A stretch of 34,939 nt of DNA, from NCBI GenBank assembly GCA_041595355.1, contig JBFHKO010000003.1, positions 1 to 34,939 on the forward strand, given 5' to 3'. This DNA comes from JBFHKO01 sp041595355. GTDB taxonomy: Bacteria > Pseudomonadota > Gammaproteobacteria > Enterobacterales > Aeromonadaceae. Positions within the stretch are counted from its first letter, which is position 1. Every line of letters starts with the position of its first letter. The position numbers and the translations under genes are program-made. Positions 1 through 8,161 of the stretch are shown in pieces. Below the pieces are notes generated by a model, which worked only from the letters and a program-made list of their open reading frames with translations, did not search any database and was not told where the DNA came from.

Positions 1-1
1 C

Positions 2-451
2 ACCCTCTCCAAGGGCTTTGCCCTGGCCGGCCTGCGCTGCGGCTTCACGCTGGCCAATGCGGAAGTGATAGGTTTGCTGCAGAAGGTCATCGCCCCCTAC
101 CCCATTCCGGAGCCGGTGGCCCAGATCGCCGCCCAGGCGCTTGGCAGCGCGGGGCTTGAGACCATGCGCCAGCGCGTGCTCTGGCTTAATCGCCTCAAGG
201 CCGAATTCAAGGCCGAGTTGGCCGCGCATCCGCTGGTGCGCGAGATTTTCGACGATCACGGCAACTACCTGCTGGCCCGTTTCGTCGATGGCGCCACCCT
301 GTTCAAGACCATGGCCGAGGACGGCATCATACTGCGGGACTTTGGCAGCAAGCCCATGCTGGCCAATGCGGTACGCATCACCATAGGCGACGAGGCCGAG
401 ATGGCCGCCGTGCGGGCTGTGCTGGCCAAGCTGCAAGGAGCATCAGCGTGA
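2..451 (+). CDS. hisC: Histidinol-phosphate aminotransferase, C-terminal part (gene starts left of the window)
   Basis: PLP-dependent aminotransferase of histidine biosynthesis that converts imidazole-acetol phosphate and glutamate to histidinol phosphate. The open frame enters from the left edge. The first residues read TLSKGFALAGLRCGF, the family motif in which the lysine (bases 11-13) forms the Schiff base with PLP and the following arginine contacts the cofactor phosphate. About 149 residues are present, ending with the small C-terminal domain, where RITIGDEAEM is typical of HisC. The TGA stop overlaps the GTG start of hisB by four bases, so the two are translationally coupled. The N-terminal half and the promoter-proximal his genes lie outside the window. 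Identity is assigned from the motif plus operon position. Confidence 0.95.
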   Translation, partial: TLSKGFALAGLRCGFTLANAEVIGLLQKVIAPYPIPEPVAQIAAQALGSAGLETMRQRVLWLNRLKAEFKAELAAHPLVREIFDDHGNYLLARFVDGATLFKTMAEDGIILRDFGSKPMLANAVRITIGDEAEMAAVRAVLAKLQGASA

Positions 452-1566
452 ACAAGCAACGTATTTTGTTTATCGACCGGGACGGCACCCTCATCGAGGA
501 GCCGATCACCGACAAACAGGTAGACCGCCTGGACAAGCTCAGGTTCGAGCCCATGGTGATACCTGTGCTGCGCGAGCTGCAGGCCGCCGGCTACCGACTG
601 GTGATGGTGACCAATCAGGATGGCCTGGGTACCGACAGCCTGCCGCTGGAGCACTTCCAGCCGCCCCAGGATCTCATGATGCACATCTTCGAATCCCAGG
701 GCGTGCATTGGGACGAGGTGCTCATCTGCCCCCACTTCCCGCATGAGGACTGTACCTGCCGCAAGCCGAAGCTCGGGCTGGTCAAACCCTACCTGCAGGG
801 CAACCAGTTCGACCACGCCCACTCCTTCGTGATCGGCGATCGGCTCACCGATGTGCAGCTGGCCGAGAACATGGGCATCACCGGCATCCAGTACCATCCC
901 GAGCGCTGCAACTGGCAGCACATTCGCGATCGACTGCTGCATCAGGGCCGCCAGGCCAGCGTCACCCGCCACACCAAGGAGACCGAGATCAGTGTCAGCG
1001 TCGATCTGGACCAAAGCGGCGGCAACCAGATCCACACCGGCATCGGCTTCTTCGACCACATGCTGGATCAAATCGCCACCCACGCCGGCTTCCGGCTGCA
1101 GCTGGCGGTCAAGGGCGATCTGCACATCGACGATCACCACACCGTCGAGGATGTCGGGCTGGCCCTGGGTGAGGCGTTGAAACAGGCCCTCGGCAGCAAG
1201 CGCGGCATTGGCCGTTTCGGCTTCGTGCTGGCCATGGACGAGGTGCAGGCCCGGGTCGATGCCTTCCCCGAGAGCCTGGTGGAGCAGCAGGTGAGCGCGG
1301 CGCTGGATCTCTCCGGTCGCCCCTTCTTTGCCTTCCGCTGCGAGGCCGACTTTGGCCGCGACATGGTGGGCGAGATGGCCACCGAGATGGTGCCCCACTT
1401 CTTCCGCTCGCTCGCCGATGCCATGGCCATCACCCTGCATCTGTCGGTCACGCCGGGCAACACTCACCACCAGGTGGAGGCGCTGTTCAAGGGCTTCGGC
1501 CGCGCCCTGCGCCAGGCCATCAAGGTGGAAGGCAGCGAGCTGCCCTCCAGCAAGGGGGTGCTGTGA
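448..1566 (+). CDS. hisB: Bifunctional histidinol-phosphatase / imidazoleglycerol-phosphate dehydratase
   Basis: Catalyses two non-consecutive steps of histidine synthesis. The N-terminal HAD phosphatase (about residues 1-165) shows the nucleophile motif DRDGTL (Asp10, Asp12), a zinc-binding cluster CPHFPHEDCTC and the late HAD motif IGDRLTD. The dehydratase half (about 170-372) shows the metal-binding GFFDHMLDQ, DDHHTVED and HHQVEALFK motifs and the usual SSKGVL C-terminus. The start is GTG within the hisC stop. The protein has 372 residues, longer than the roughly 355 of enterobacterial HisB. The difference lies mainly in extra residues after MDE in the dehydratase domain (bases about 1243-1296), just before the conserved ALDLSGRP. 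The insertion keeps the frame, so the enzyme is probably functional. hisH follows after one base. Confidence 0.97.
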   Translation: MNKQRILFIDRDGTLIEEPITDKQVDRLDKLRFEPMVIPVLRELQAAGYRLVMVTNQDGLGTDSLPLEHFQPPQDLMMHIFESQGVHWDEVLICPHFPHEDCTCRKPKLGLVKPYLQGNQFDHAHSFVIGDRLTDVQLAENMGITGIQYHPERCNWQHIRDRLLHQGRQASVTRHTKETEISVSVDLDQSGGNQIHTGIGFFDHMLDQIATHAGFRLQLAVKGDLHIDDHHTVEDVGLALGEALKQALGSKRGIGRFGFVLAMDEVQARVDAFPESLVEQQVSAALDLSGRPFFAFRCEADFGRDMVGEMATEMVPHFFRSLADAMAITLHLSVTPGNTHHQVEALFKGFGRALRQAIKVEGSELPSSKGVL

Positions 1567-1567
1567 C

Positions 1568-2170
1568 ATGAAGCTGACCATCATCGATACCGGCTGCGCC
1601 AACCTCTCCTCGGTGCGCATGGCCGTCGAGCGCCTCGGCGTCAGTCCCATTGTGAGCCGGGAGGCTGCCGACATCCGCAGCGCCGACAAGCTGATCCTGC
1701 CGGGCGTCGGCACCGCCAAGGCCGCCATGCACAACCTGCATGAACGCGGTCTGGTGGAACTGGTGCGGGAAGCCAAACAGCCGCTGCTGGGCTTTTGCCT
1801 CGGCATGCAGATGCTGGCCCACGCCTCGGAAGAACACATGGGTGGTGAGGCGGACATCGACTGCCTGGGCGTGGTCCCGGGCAAGGTGAAACTGATGCAG
1901 GTGGGCGCGCTGCGCCTGCCGCACATGGGCTGGAACCAGGTGGTCCATGACGAGACTCACCCCTTGTTCAAGGGCATTCCCAGCGGCAGTTACTTCTATT
2001 TCGTCCACTCCTACGCCCTGGAGGTGACCGAGGCCACCCTGGCCACCTGCGACTACGGCGGAAAGTTCACCGCCGTGGTGGGCAAGGAGAACTTCTTTGG
2101 CGCCCAATTCCATCCGGAGCGCTCCGGCAAGGCCGGCGCCCGCCTGATCCAGAACTTCCTTGAGCTGTAA
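1568..2170 (+). CDS. hisH: Imidazole glycerol phosphate synthase, glutamine amidotransferase subunit
   Basis: Class I glutamine amidotransferase subunit that hydrolyses glutamine and channels ammonia to HisF for closure of the imidazole ring. It has 200 residues, the usual size. Visible catalytic residues are the nucleophile Cys77 in GFCLGMQ and His182/Glu184 in the FHPE motif near the C-terminus. The oxyanion segment PGVG lies at about residue 45. The ATG comes one base after the hisB stop, with a G-rich stretch just upstream inside hisB serving as ribosome site. The open frame also continues upstream through hisB, but those extra residues do not resemble HisH. It acts as a heterodimer with HisF, encoded two genes downstream. 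Confidence 0.97.
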   Translation: MKLTIIDTGCANLSSVRMAVERLGVSPIVSREAADIRSADKLILPGVGTAKAAMHNLHERGLVELVREAKQPLLGFCLGMQMLAHASEEHMGGEADIDCLGVVPGKVKLMQVGALRLPHMGWNQVVHDETHPLFKGIPSGSYFYFVHSYALEVTEATLATCDYGGKFTAVVGKENFFGAQFHPERSGKAGARLIQNFLEL

Positions 2171-2182
2171 TGAGGACCGAGC

Positions 2183-2920
2183 ATGATAATTCCCGCCATT
2201 GACTTGATTAACGGCAAGGTGGTCCGCCTCTACCAGGGCGATTACGGCCAGAAGACCGAATACAACGCCTCCCCCCAGGAGCGCTTCGACCTCTACGTGG
2301 CCGAAGGGGCCACCCAGCTGCATCTGGTGGATCTGGACGGCGCCAAGGATGCCAGCCAGCGCCAGCTCGGCGTCATCCGCGAGCTGCTCAAACACACCCG
2401 GGCGCCGGTGCAGATCGGCGGCGGCGTGCGCACCGAGCAGGATGTCAAGGATCTGCTGGACGCCGGCGCCAACCGGGTGGTGGTGGGCTCCACCGCCGTC
2501 AAGCGCCCCGAGCTGGTGATGGGCTGGATGGAGAAATACGGCAGCGAGCACATCGTGCTGGCGCTGGATGTGAACATCGATGCCCAAGGCAGCCGCAAGA
2601 TAGCGGTCGCCGGCTGGCAGCAGGACAGCGGCGTCACCATAGAGGAGCTCATCGAGCAATTTTTGCCCGCCGGCCTCAAGCATGTGCTCTGCACCGACAT
2701 CAGCCGTGACGGCACCCTGCAAGGCTCCAACGTGGCGCTGTATCAGGATCTGGCGGCCCGCTATCCGCAAATCAGCTTCCAGGCCTCCGGCGGCATCGGC
2801 GGCATTGCCGACATCGAGGCCCTCAAGGGCTCCGGCGTCGGCGGCGTGATCCTGGGCCGCTCGTTGCTGGAAGGCAAATTCACCGTCAAGGAGGCGATGG
2901 CATGCTGGCAAGACGCATAA
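2183..2920 (+). CDS. hisA: ProFAR isomerase (phosphoribosylformimino-AICAR phosphate isomerase)
   Basis: (Beta-alpha)8-barrel isomerase that performs the Amadori rearrangement of ProFAR to PRFAR, the substrate of HisH/HisF. It has 245 residues, matching the family. The catalytic aspartate on strand 1 is Asp7 (MIIPAIDLINGKVVRL). The second catalytic aspartate lies in LALDVNID at about residue 130. Phosphate-binding loops IGGGVRTEQD and ASGGIGGIAD are present on opposite halves of the barrel. A GAGGA-like ribosome site precedes the ATG by about seven bases. The 3' end overlaps the hisF start by 19 bases. Confidence 0.97.
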   Translation: MIIPAIDLINGKVVRLYQGDYGQKTEYNASPQERFDLYVAEGATQLHLVDLDGAKDASQRQLGVIRELLKHTRAPVQIGGGVRTEQDVKDLLDAGANRVVVGSTAVKRPELVMGWMEKYGSEHIVLALDVNIDAQGSRKIAVAGWQQDSGVTIEELIEQFLPAGLKHVLCTDISRDGTLQGSNVALYQDLAARYPQISFQASGGIGGIADIEALKGSGVGGVILGRSLLEGKFTVKEAMACWQDA

Positions 2921-3675
2921 TCCCCTGCCTGGACGTCAAGGATGGCGTGGTGGTCAAGGGGGTACAGTTTCGCAACCACGAGGTGATGGGCGACATAGTC
3001 CCGCTGGCCAAGCGCTACGCCGATGAAGGCGCCGACGAACTGGTGTTCTACGACATCACCGCCTCCAGCGATGCGCGGGTGGTGGACAAGAGCTGGGTGA
3101 GCCGGGTGGCGGAGGTCATCGACATCCCCTTCTGCGTTGCCGGCGGCATCAAGAGCGTGGAGGATGCGCGCCAGGTGCTGGAGTTCGGTGCCGACAAGAT
3201 CTCCATCAACTCGCCGGCGCTGGCGGATCCCGCCCTCATCACCGCGCTGGCGGACCGCTTCGGCGTCCAGTGCGTGGTGGTGGGTATCGACTCCTATTTC
3301 GATGCCGCCACCGGCCAGTATCAGGTCAAGCAGTACACCGGTGACGAATCCCGCACCCGCCTCACCCAGTGGACCACCCCCGACTGGGTGGTGGAAGTGC
3401 AAAAACGCGGCGCCGGCGAGATTGTTCTCAACGTGATGAACCAGGATGGCATGCGCAACGGCTACGATCTGGAGCAGCTCAAGCTGGTGCGCGGACTGTG
3501 CAAGGTGCCGCTGATTGCCTCCGGCGGCGCCGGCGAAATGGTCCATTTCCGCGACGCCTTCCAGGACGCGGATGTGGATGGGGCCCTGGCCGCCTCCGTG
3601 TTCCACAAGGGCATCATTCCCATCCCCGATTTGAAGGCCTATCTGCGACAGCAAGGAGTGCAGATCCGTGACTAA
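2902..3675 (+). CDS. hisF: Imidazole glycerol phosphate synthase, cyclase subunit
   Basis: Barrel-fold cyclase that uses ammonia delivered by HisH to convert PRFAR to imidazole glycerol phosphate and AICAR. AICAR links the pathway to purine synthesis. It has 257 residues. The catalytic aspartates Asp11 (MLARRIIPCLD) and Asp130 (VVVGIDSYFD) are both at the expected positions. Phosphate-binding segments VAGGIKSVED and IASGGAGEM are intact. The ATG lies within hisA (19-base overlap), and its stop overlaps the GTG of hisIE by eight bases. Confidence 0.97.
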   Translation: MLARRIIPCLDVKDGVVVKGVQFRNHEVMGDIVPLAKRYADEGADELVFYDITASSDARVVDKSWVSRVAEVIDIPFCVAGGIKSVEDARQVLEFGADKISINSPALADPALITALADRFGVQCVVVGIDSYFDAATGQYQVKQYTGDESRTRLTQWTTPDWVVEVQKRGAGEIVLNVMNQDGMRNGYDLEQLKLVRGLCKVPLIASGGAGEMVHFRDAFQDADVDGALAASVFHKGIIPIPDLKAYLRQQGVQIRD

Positions 3676-4291
3676 TGCGATTTCTTTCGATACCAGCGTG
3701 CTCGACTGGGCCAAGGTGGACCAGCTGATGCCGGCCATAGTGCAGCACTGGGCCAGCGGCGAGGTGCTGATGCAGGGCTTCATGAACCCGGAAGCCCTGG
3801 CCGTTACCCTGCAGAGCGGCCATGTCACCTTCTTCAGCCGCACCAAGGGCCGGCTGTGGACCAAGGGCGAGAGCTCCGGCCACTTCCTGAACCTCAAGGC
3901 CATCAGCACCGACTGCGACAAGGATTGCCTGCTCATCGCCGCCGATCCCATCGGCCCCACCTGCCACAAGGGCAGCGTGAGCTGCTTCGACGGCCATCCG
4001 CTGCCCCATCTGGGCTTCCTGGCGGAGCTGGAGCAGCTGCTGGCCGGCCGCAAGCATGCCGATCCGGAGTCCAGCTACACGGCACGCCTGTACGCCAAGG
4101 GCACCAAGCGCATCGCCCAGAAGGTGGGTGAAGAGGGCGTGGAGGTGGCGCTGGCCGCCATGGCCAAGGACCGGGAGGAGCTCATCAACGAGTCTGCCGA
4201 TTTGCTCTATCACCTGACGGTACTGCTGCAAAACGAAGGGCTGCAGCTGGCCGATGTGGTGACCCGCCTCAAGGCGCGCCACAGCAAGTAA
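3668..4291 (+). CDS. hisI: Bifunctional phosphoribosyl-AMP cyclohydrolase / phosphoribosyl-ATP pyrophosphatase
   Basis: Also called hisIE. The C-terminal HisE domain (about residues 118-207, with EEGVEVALAA and the acidic helices of the MazG-like pyrophosphatases) removes pyrophosphate from PR-ATP. The N-terminal HisI domain (about 1-115) opens the PR-AMP ring. Its metal ligands are visible in ISTDCDKDC and in CHKGSVSCF. The start is GTG, overlapping hisF, with an AAGGAG ribosome site about ten bases upstream, so translation is coupled. The two domains are fused, as in enterobacteria. It is the last gene of the operon and is followed by a hairpin at 4315-4346. Confidence 0.96.
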   Translation: MTNAISFDTSVLDWAKVDQLMPAIVQHWASGEVLMQGFMNPEALAVTLQSGHVTFFSRTKGRLWTKGESSGHFLNLKAISTDCDKDCLLIAADPIGPTCHKGSVSCFDGHPLPHLGFLAELEQLLAGRKHADPESSYTARLYAKGTKRIAQKVGEEGVEVALAAMAKDREELINESADLLYHLTVLLQNEGLQLADVVTRLKARHSK

Positions 4292-4314
4292 CGCCAGGTC
4301 TGTGTCAACCAAGC

Positions 4315-4346
4315 CAGCCCCGCCGCCGTTCAGGTTGGCGGGGCTG
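4315..4346. terminator. Hairpin between the convergent his operon and glycerophosphodiesterase gene
   Basis: A perfect 10-bp inverted repeat (CAGCCCCGCC at 4315-4324 with GGCGGGGCTG at 4337-4346) has a 12-base loop. The plus-strand T-run after it is only four bases (4352-4355). It lies 24 bases after the hisI stop. The loop contains the stop codon of the convergent minus-strand gene. A second perfect stem (4353-4362 with 4366-4375, three-base loop) follows at once, inside the last codons of that gene. I infer that this is the end-of-transcript structure for both directions. Confidence 0.55.
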
Positions 4347-5382
4347 ACTCGTTTTGGGCGCCGCTGGCGCCCAAAGGCCATCTTGCCCGCAGGTAAGCCA
4401 CCGCCAGATCCGGAAAGTCGGTGAACAACCCATCGACACCGGCCTGGCGGTAGAAGATATCCAGCAAGTCGTTGAAATCACGGGCATAACCTGGCAGCTG
4501 ATCCCGACGCAGGGTATAGGGGTGCACGGCCAGCCCGGCTCGGTGCGCGTCGGCCACCAGGGCCGTCAACTGAAGGTGACCCGGCGAGGAATCCTCCCCC
4601 ACCACCATGGGTAACCAGGGGCCGATGGCCTCGGCGTAGTCGGCGATGCGGGCCATGCCGCCGGGCGCCAGCATCCAGTCGTAGTCATAGGGTTGCCAAT
4701 CACCCTGGCCATCAGGGCACCAGGTTTCTTCCCAGTCGGTGGGGGCTATCAGCTGCACCGTGGGGAGTCGCATACCAAGGTTCGGCATCAGCTCTCGGTG
4801 GATGCGCTCAAGCTCCAGGGGATCGAAGCACTGCAGGAAGACGCCCGCCTCCGGGGTTTGGTAGCCATAGTCCCAGAGCACCTGCAGCACCCGCTCCGAG
4901 ATGGCCTTGCCGGCCCGACGGTGAAACCAGGGCACCTTGATTTCGGGATACAGGCCCACCTTGCGACCGGTGGAGCGGTTCAGTCCCTGGATAAACTCGA
5001 TCTCCTCCTCGAAGGTGTGCAGCTCGAAGCGCGAGGTCCAGAGGGGAAAACGGGCCGGAAACACGGGCTCTACTCTGCCCTGGCGTCGCTCGAACAGCTC
5101 GGTGACCCGCAACTGGCGAATTTCAGCCAGATCGAAATCGATGGCATAAAAACGGCCGTCTTCGCGAGCCCGCGCCGGGAATTGCGTGGCCACATCGGTG
5201 ACCCGGTCCAGGAAATGGTCGTGCAGCACCAGCAGGTGGTCATCCCGGGTCAGCACCAGATCCTGTTCGAGATAATCGGCGCCCTGGGCGTAGGCCATGG
5301 CCTTGGCCGCCAGGGTGTGTTCGGGCAGGTAACCGCTGGCACCGCGATGGGCGATCACCAGAGGATGAGGCGAGGCAAACAT
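4330..5382 (-). CDS. Glycerophosphodiester phosphodiesterase, GlpQ-like but without a visible signal peptide
   Basis: GDPD-family enzyme, expected to hydrolyse glycerophosphodiesters to glycerol-3-phosphate and an alcohol. The TIM-barrel signature is clear: HRGASGYLPEHT (His12, Arg13, Glu21), then the metal-ligand pair in YLEQDLVL (Glu39, Asp41) and HDHFLDRVTDV (His54). Its 350 residues and the long insert between the N-terminal motif and EIKVPWFH are like periplasmic GlpQ rather than the shorter cytoplasmic UgpQ. Yet the protein begins directly MFASPHPLVIAHRG with no hydrophobic leader. No in-frame upstream ATG occurs in about 75 bases. The chosen ATG has a GGAG about ten bases upstream. It is convergent with the his operon and downstream of mtgA. 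It could be a cytoplasmic GlpQ homologue. Family is certain, location inferred. Confidence 0.9.
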   Translation of the reverse strand: MFASPHPLVIAHRGASGYLPEHTLAAKAMAYAQGADYLEQDLVLTRDDHLLVLHDHFLDRVTDVATQFPARAREDGRFYAIDFDLAEIRQLRVTELFERRQGRVEPVFPARFPLWTSRFELHTFEEEIEFIQGLNRSTGRKVGLYPEIKVPWFHRRAGKAISERVLQVLWDYGYQTPEAGVFLQCFDPLELERIHRELMPNLGMRLPTVQLIAPTDWEETWCPDGQGDWQPYDYDWMLAPGGMARIADYAEAIGPWLPMVVGEDSSPGHLQLTALVADAHRAGLAVHPYTLRRDQLPGYARDFNDLLDIFYRQAGVDGLFTDFPDLAVAYLRARWPLGASGAQNESAPPT

Positions 5383-5450
5383 GAGGCGGCGCTCCGATGA
5401 CGGGATCCCATGCCAAGCATAGGTGCCGGCAGCGGTGGCCGCCCGGGCAT

Positions 5451-6185
5451 TCAGTGCGGGATCTGCACCTGACTCAGACGTCGCTGTATGATGCCGGCCT
5501 TGCGCTGCAGGCGCCGATCATGCAGGCGCTGCTGATAATAGCGGGGATTGGTGACCATGGCCGCCAGCCGGGCGGCCTGGGGGGCACTGAGTTGAGCCAC
5601 CGACACGCCGTAGTAATAACGGGCGGCGGCCTCGGCACCGAACAGCCCCTGCCCCCACTCTATGACGTTGAGATAGATCTCGAGAATACGCCGTTTGTCG
5701 AGCACCGACTCCAGCATCAACGTCAGCAATGCCTCGTGAGCCTTGCGCCAGGGGGTCCTGGCTTCAGACAGGAACAGGTTCTTGGCCAGCTGCTGGCTGA
5801 TGGTGGAGCCGCCGGCGACAATGCGCCCCTGGCGCAGGTTCTTGTGCCAGGCGTTCTGAATGCCATCCCAGTCGAACCCCTGGTGGTCGACGAAGCGCGC
5901 ATCCTCCGCCGCCACCAGCGCCCGCTTGAGATGCCGCGAAATATGCTCATAAGGCACCCACTGCTGACGCAGGCGGGCCTGGGGATCCCGCTCCTGCAGG
6001 CGCTGCTGTTGCTCGCTCATGAACGGGGTCATGGTCGGATTGTGGTGGCGCCACCAGAGCATCTGCGCCAGTGCCCACAGATGCCACAGCAGCACCCATA
6101 CCAGCACCACCAGCAGGGCCTGGTGCAAGCGGGAGCGAGGGAGCCGCGTCAGCATAGCGGCGCGGCGATGGTAACGTCGTGTCAT
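5451..6185 (-). CDS. mtgA: Monofunctional biosynthetic peptidoglycan transglycosylase
   Basis: Glycosyltransferase family 51 enzyme that polymerises lipid II into glycan strands without a transpeptidase domain. A single membrane helix (about residues 22-45, LHQALLVVLVWVLLWHLW) anchors the catalytic domain in the periplasm. Diagnostic motifs are AAEDARFVDHQGFDW (catalytic glutamate about residue 94), GGSTISQQLAKNLF, RKAHEALLTLMLE and RILEIYLNVIEWG, in the expected order. From this ATG the protein has 244 residues. A TTG two codons further upstream (6191) is possible but adds nothing recognisable. The ribosome site is weak for both. The gene lies upstream of the phosphodiesterase on the same strand with a 68-base gap. 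Confidence 0.94.
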   Translation of the reverse strand: MTRRYHRRAAMLTRLPRSRLHQALLVVLVWVLLWHLWALAQMLWWRHHNPTMTPFMSEQQQRLQERDPQARLRQQWVPYEHISRHLKRALVAAEDARFVDHQGFDWDGIQNAWHKNLRQGRIVAGGSTISQQLAKNLFLSEARTPWRKAHEALLTLMLESVLDKRRILEIYLNVIEWGQGLFGAEAAARYYYGVSVAQLSAPQAARLAAMVTNPRYYQQRLHDRRLQRKAGIIQRRLSQVQIPH

Positions 6186-6325
6186 CGGCAAGCAGAGGCC
6201 TATCCTCGAGCGGAGGAGAGTCAGGTTGGGGGGCTCATTCTACCCAGCCCCTGCAAGGCGCGCAATTAACCGCCACTCGCCCCTATCGGCATGTTTTTTT
6301 CGGCGGGCTTAAAATCACCGTGGGT

Positions 6326-6355
6326 TTGACTTTGCTGCACATCATTTTACATAAC
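6326..6355 (+). promoter_or_regulatory. Candidate sigma-70 promoter for the yaiI-like gene
   Basis: TTGACT (6326-6331) is followed after 18 bases by CATAAC (6350-6355), in the AT-rich part of the spacer between divergent mtgA and the yaiI-like gene. The -35 box is good; the -10 matches four of six bases. The predicted start would leave a leader of about 80 bases before the ATG at 6441. Spotted by eye. Confidence 0.3.
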
Positions 6356-6440
6356 ATACGGCACGCCGACATCACTCACCCAGCACATCCGCGTTGCCCG
6401 GTTGTGCTACCATGGCGCTCTTTAATACCGGAGGCACAAT

Positions 6441-6893
6441 ATGCATATCTGGGTCGACGCCGATGCTTGTCCGGCCGTCATCAAGGAGATCCTTTTTCGC
6501 GCGGCGGAGCGGGTCGCCTGCCCGCTGACACTGGTCGCCAATCAGGGGTTGCGCACGCCCCCCTCCCGCTACATTCGCAGTGTTCAGGTTGCTCAGGGAT
6601 TCGATGTCGCCGATCACTACATCCACCAGCAGGTGACCCCCAGGGATCTGGTGATCACGGCCGATGTGCCACTGGCGGCCCTGGTGGTGGAGAAGGGCGC
6701 CATGGCCCTGAATCCCCGTGGCGAAGCCTATACCGCCGAGACCATCCGTCAGCGACTGAGCATGCGTAATTTCATGGAGGAGTTGCGCTCTTCCGGCGTC
6801 CAGACCGGCGGCCCTGCCCCCTTCCATCAGGCCGATCGCCAGGCGTTCGCCAACGCCCTGGACCGCTGGCTACAGGGCGCCCGCCACGCCTGA
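6441..6893 (+). CDS. yaiI: UPF0178 / YaiI-YqxD family protein
   Basis: Small conserved protein of 150 residues. It opens with MHIWVDADACPAVIKEIL, the signature of the YaiI/YqxD (UPF0178) family, whose acidic DADAC motif resembles the metal-binding start of PIN-like nuclease folds. A second acidic segment, VITADVPLA (about residue 75), and the C-terminal FANALDRWL are also typical. The biochemical role is not established; a nuclease activity is only a structural guess. A strong GGAGG ribosome site lies seven bases before the ATG. It stands alone between mtgA (divergent) and the exporter operon downstream, with a 119-base gap on that side. Confidence 0.88.
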   Translation: MHIWVDADACPAVIKEILFRAAERVACPLTLVANQGLRTPPSRYIRSVQVAQGFDVADHYIHQQVTPRDLVITADVPLAALVVEKGAMALNPRGEAYTAETIRQRLSMRNFMEELRSSGVQTGGPAPFHQADRQAFANALDRWLQGARHA

Positions 6894-7012
6894 GCGCGGG
6901 CGGGTCATCGCCTCCTGGCCCTGCCCTGGCCGAAACTCTGCCAGAATAACAGCAGGAGTCCCGGAGCCCGCTCCCGGCATTGGCCGGTGCGGCGCCGCGG
7001 CCAGGAGGTGAC

Positions 7013-8161
7013 ATGAAAAAATGGCTGTTCCTGACGCTACTTATCGCCGTGCTGCTGGTCGGCCTGCTGCTCTGGAGTCGTCCCGGCGCGCTGCCGGTCA
7101 GTCTGGTCCGGCTGGAGACCGGCGAGGTACTGACCACAGTGGTGAATACCCGTGCCGGCAGTATCCGTTCCTGTCAGCGTGCCGATCTCAGCCTGCCCAT
7201 GGGGGGCGTGGTCACCGATATCCGGGTGCAGGCCGGAGACAGTGTCAAGCGTGGCCAGCTGCTGCTCCGCCTGTGGGACGAGGAGCTCCAGGCTGAACGC
7301 CAGCAGGCGCTGGCCAGCCAGGCTCTCGACCGCCTGACCCGGGAGCAGGCCTGTCTGCAGGCGGACTTTCAGCAGCGTGAAGCCGAGCGGCTGGCCAGCT
7401 TGCTGCCACGAAATCTCACCTCCCGCAGCAGTGTCGATCAGGCCAGAACCCAGGCCCGCAGCGCTCGCCTGGCCTGTCATATCACCGACCAGCAGTTGCA
7501 GGTCGGTGACGCCCGGTTGGGAATCATCGATGCCCGGCTGGCACAAACCCGACTGCTGGCCCCCTTCGACGGAGTGATTGCCGAGGTCAACAGCAAGCTT
7601 GGCGAATACATGACTCCGTCGCCTCCCGGGGTCAGCATGCCGCCGGTCATCGATCTTATCGACAGGGCGTGCCTCTATGTATCGGCGCCCATCGATGAAG
7701 TGGATGCCGCACGGCTGCGCGTCGGCCAGCCGGCCTTCATTCTGCTGGATGCCCTGCCCGACCAGCGCTTCCCTGCTCATCTGACCCGTGTTGCGCCCTA
7801 TGTCCAGGAGCAGGAGAAACAGGCGCGCACCGTCGAGGTGGAAGCGCGCTTCGATGCCCCGCCCGCCGATGTGCCCTTACTCATCGGCTACAGTGCAGAT
7901 CTGGAGATCGAGGTCGCCCGCGCCGAGGCCGTGTTGCGCCTGCCCACCGAGGCGCTGCGGGAGGATGGCCAGGTACTGCGCTATCGGGATGGCCAGCTGG
8001 AGCTGATCCGGCCTGAACTCGGGTTGCAAAGCTGGAGCTGGGCCGAGGTGAAGGCCGGGCTGGTTCAGGGAGACAGGCTGGTGCAGCAACCCGGCAGCCT
8101 GACTTACGAGCCGGGGATGCGGGTCGAACCCGCCGGCGCCGGCAGGACGCCAGCGCCATGA
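7013..8161 (+). CDS. Periplasmic adaptor (membrane fusion protein, HlyD/MacA type) of an ABC exporter
   Basis: Adaptor subunit expected to bridge an inner-membrane ABC transporter to an outer-membrane channel or to deliver substrate in the periplasm. It has 382 residues. An N-terminal membrane anchor spans about residues 4-21 (LFLTLLIAVLLVGLLLW) with no lipobox cysteine. A lipoyl-like half-motif follows (GGVVTDIRVQAGDSVKRGQLLLRL, residues 64-87 region). Next is a glutamine/alanine-rich coiled-coil hairpin (about 88-175). The second lipoyl half is LLAPFDGVIAEVNSKLGEY, and a beta-barrel domain follows. The segment NTRAGSIRSCQRADLSLP is characteristic of one subgroup of these adaptors. A perfect AGGAGGTG ribosome site stands two bases before the ATG; an ATG-less extension upstream is not credible. 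The stop overlaps the ATPase start (ATGA), so the genes are coupled. Confidence 0.9.
   Translation: MKKWLFLTLLIAVLLVGLLLWSRPGALPVSLVRLETGEVLTTVVNTRAGSIRSCQRADLSLPMGGVVTDIRVQAGDSVKRGQLLLRLWDEELQAERQQALASQALDRLTREQACLQADFQQREAERLASLLPRNLTSRSSVDQARTQARSARLACHITDQQLQVGDARLGIIDARLAQTRLLAPFDGVIAEVNSKLGEYMTPSPPGVSMPPVIDLIDRACLYVSAPIDEVDAARLRVGQPAFILLDALPDQRFPAHLTRVAPYVQEQEKQARTVEVEARFDAPPADVPLLIGYSADLEIEVARAEAVLRLPTEALREDGQVLRYRDGQLELIRPELGLQSWSWAEVKAGLVQGDRLVQQPGSLTYEPGMRVEPAGAGRTPAP

Noticed and set aside
265..1926. A 553-codon open frame on the minus strand opposite hisC/hisB/hisH
   Set aside because: It mirrors three well-supported his genes, has low-complexity content rich in His, Ala and Leu, and resembles no family; it is a high-GC shadow frame.
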